Source: DTKD01 sp050948905 (GTDB lineage Bacteria; Armatimonadota; UBA5829). From it: a stretch of DNA of 64,000 bases. This document shows positions 62,513 through 64,000 of the stretch, one piece after another. The stretch spans positions 1,798,001-1,862,000 of the forward strand of contig JBMNES010000001.1 in assembly GCA_050948905.1 (NCBI GenBank), written 5' to 3'. The notes beneath the pieces are model-generated. The model ran no database searches and was not told the origin of the DNA. It saw only the letters and a list, made by a program, of their open reading frames with translations. How positions within the stretch are numbered: position 1 is the first letter of the stretch; every line of letters starts with the position of its first letter. Position numbers and translations under genes: made by a program.

Positions 62513-63819
62513 TCGGCCACCTCCACGCTCCCCGACGGCCCCTTCAAATATATCCGCCTAAGCACATCCACCCAGGCCGCAAACAAAAGGGCATAGATCA
62601 TTATGAATATAATGCTGGAAGCCAGCACATAATGAGACGGCACCGAGGTCGACACAGCTTCGGAAGTGCGCATCACATTATATACAACCCACGGCTGCCG
62701 ACCCATCTCCGCCGTTACCCAGCCAAGCTCATTAGCTATAAACGGCAACGGCATAGCCAGCACCAGCAGACGTAAAAATAACTTCTGAGTGTGCAGCATA
62801 TTGCGCCATAGTAACAGCGCTCCAAGCGCGGTAAGCCCGATCATCGCTAGCCCGGCCCCGACCATAGTTCTGAACGTCGCAAATGTCACAAGCACAGGCG
62901 GATGATCACGCTTCGGAAAATCATTCAGTCCCTTGACCTCCGCGTTAAAATCGCCAAAGGAAAGAAAACTCAGGAGTTTTGGTATTTTTAGCCACGAAAT
63001 CGTCTCATCCGAGCCGGGACTGGGAACGCCAATGACCACCATCGCAGCGCCTCGGGTGGTTTCATATACGCCTTCCATTGCCGCCAGTTTTGCCGGTTGC
63101 GTGGCGGCTACTTGAGCACCCGATGCATGCCCGGTGACCAGTTGCCCTATCGAAAATATAAGCCCCGCAACGATGGCCCAGCTCAGAGACTTTCGAGCAA
63201 ACTCTATGTGCTTGCCGCGAAGCAGATATGCCGCGCTGATTGCAATTATGAAAAACGCAGCCGTGGCAAGCGCGGAAGAGGTTGTGTGCAGAAATCTCGG
63301 CCACGTTGAAGCATTAAACACCGCTGCTGTGAAATCGACGAGTCTCGCCCGACCATCGATAATCTCGAAACCCGCAGGTGTCTGCTGCCAGGAGTTGGCA
63401 ACCAAAATCCAAAAAGCAGACAGTGTCGTGCCCAGCGCGACCATAAGCGATGCAAACCACACCACCTTCATCGACACTCTATCCCACGCAAAGACCAGAA
63501 TAGCCAGAAAAGTGGATTCCAAAAAGAACGCTACCACGGCTTCAATAGCTAGCGGTGCGCCGAATATGTCACCAACAAACCTCGAATAATCAGCCCAGTT
63601 GGTGCCAAACTGGAACTCCATAGCAATTCCAGTAGCTGCCCCCACCACAAATGTCGCTGCCAGCATCCGCACCCAAAACCGAGCTATATCGCGATATAGC
63701 TCGTTACCCGTGCTCTTATATCTGGAAATAACCCCAAATATGAACCACGCCAGGCCAATAGTAAGAGGCGGGAAAATATAATGAAAACCAATGGTGAAAG
63801 CAAACTGAATGCGAGACAA
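62509..63819 (-). CDS. cydA: Cytochrome bd ubiquinol oxidase subunit I
   Basis: This protein of 436 residues carries the haem and quinol sites. Visible motifs are SRIQFAFTIGFHYIFPPLTIGLAW, GIAMEFQFGTNW, the GxxTGHASGAQ haem-ligand helix and GWVTAEMGRQPWVVYN. The quinol loop is short. The frame's only classic start is TTG 63819, but homologues begin about five residues earlier and the strong GGAGAGGTGA (63850-63841) precedes an in-frame ATA at 63834, so translation may start there. A TATAAT (63872-63867) lies upstream. Confidence 0.94.
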   Translation of the reverse strand: MSRIQFAFTIGFHYIFPPLTIGLAWFIFGVISRYKSTGNELYRDIARFWVRMLAATFVVGAATGIAMEFQFGTNWADYSRFVGDIFGAPLAIEAVVAFFLESTFLAILVFAWDRVSMKVVWFASLMVALGTTLSAFWILVANSWQQTPAGFEIIDGRARLVDFTAAVFNASTWPRFLHTTSSALATAAFFIIAISAAYLLRGKHIEFARKSLSWAIVAGLIFSIGQLVTGHASGAQVAATQPAKLAAMEGVYETTRGAAMVVIGVPSPGSDETISWLKIPKLLSFLSFGDFNAEVKGLNDFPKRDHPPVLVTFATFRTMVGAGLAMIGLTALGALLLWRNMLHTQKLFLRLLVLAMPLPFIANELGWVTAEMGRQPWVVYNVMRTSEAVSTSVPSHYVLASSIIFIMIYALLFAAWVDVLRRIYLKGPSGSVEVAE

Positions 63820-63866
63820 AAGAAGCGTGTCTATGGCAGATCACCTCTCCTCATTTAGGTGGATAC

Positions 63867-63872
63867 ATTATA
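63867..63872 (-). promoter_or_regulatory. -10 box of the cydAB promoter
   Basis: A perfect TATAAT on the minus strand lies 17 bp before the GGAGAGGTGA ribosome site. A TTG-containing -35 is seen 16 bp further up, but it is weak (TTGTTT). No FNR-like TTGAT-N4-ATCAA site is present here. Confidence 0.5.
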
Positions 63873-63955
63873 TCCTCAGCAGTGAAAAAAACAAAACCGT
63901 TCCCGATCGTAGTGGCCGATCTCCGTCTCGGTCAGCTTCTTCTCGATAGGCAATC

Positions 63956-63977
63956 GGGCCGGGATAGAAACCGGCCC
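63956..63977. repeat. REP-like palindrome 3
   Basis: GGGCCGG (63956-63962) and CCGGCCC (63971-63977) flank an 8-nt GATAGAAA loop, and GGCCCCTAC follows. It lies about 100 bp upstream of cydA. Together with 25140 and 17512 it forms a set of GC-rich intergenic palindromes, two of which end in CTAC. Confidence 0.5.
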
Positions 63978-64000
63978 CTACGCACGCGCCGTAACCTTTC

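Noticed and set aside
63860..64000. FNR-like site upstream of cydAB, expected by analogy with hydG
   Set aside because: I searched the region by eye and found no TTGA-N6-TCAA palindrome.

Overview
The window reads as a bacterial chromosome segment with normal coding density and operons on both strands. It has no rRNA, tRNA, CRISPR array, phage or insertion sequence that I can recognise. My best guess is a diderm member of the Terrabacteria side of the tree, most likely Armatimonadota-like and at least partly anaerobic. This is inference. A TolC/RND efflux system and a DNPR-type (meso-diaminopimelate) MurE point to an outer membrane. The order ftsQ - DUF881 - sbp(DUF1290) - ftsA - ftsZ and a CGAAC-N4-GTTCG (Bacillus-type) LexA box point to Terrabacteria. 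HydG/HydE, an FprA-type flavoprotein end and cytochrome bd point to low-oxygen life.

Layout. 0-1 kb: the 3' end of an fprA-like gene and xthA. 1.4-7.3 kb (minus): a very large secreted protein with 12 tandem Ig-like repeats. 7.7-13.1 kb: a divergent ATP-type PEP carboxykinase and a LacZ-type beta-galactosidase, separated by an intergenic repeat array. 13.1-17.4 kb (minus): a Yip1/TPR membrane protein followed by two M48 metalloproteases. 17.6-24.1 kb (minus): trxA - tolC - DUF2892 - membrane fusion protein - RND pump, followed upstream by an FmdB-like zinc ribbon and a CsoR-family repressor with operator-like palindromes. 25.4-44.8 kb: a nearly complete dcw cluster (mraZ, rsmH, ftsL-like, ftsI, murE, murF, mraY, murD, ftsW, murG, a murC-murB fusion, ddl, ftsQ, DUF881, sbp, ftsA, ftsZ). 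44.8-49.1 kb: MscS channel, a zinc-ribbon protein, and ECF sigma - anti-sigma - htrA. 49.3-51.9 kb: hydG and hydE behind an FNR-like palindrome. 52-53.8 kb: a G5/3D-domain cell-wall protein and rsmA. 53.9-59.7 kb: a carbohydrate locus of two unassigned glycosidase-like proteins around a Gfo/Idh/MocA oxidoreductase. 60-64 kb: ruvC, a secreted glycerophosphodiesterase and cydAB (minus).

Regulation is the most informative part of the window. Three promoters of the form GGAAC[C/G]-N16/17-CGT[A/C] precede the sigma/anti-sigma operon, htrA and the Yip1/TPR-M48-M48 operon, which suggests a small envelope-stress regulon read by the ECF sigma factor encoded here. The CsoR-family protein lacks the copper-binding His and has two palindromes, one at its own promoter and one ahead of the thioredoxin/efflux operon, so it looks more like a persulfide sensor than a copper sensor. 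hydG has a palindrome placed at about -41.5 from a predicted start site. The dcw cluster has a strong sigma-70 promoter, four TTGGT boxes just after it (possible MraZ sites) and a LexA-type box upstream.

Two families of intergenic repeats are present: a GTCATTYCGA element with tandem truncated copies at three loci, and REP-like palindromes at three others.
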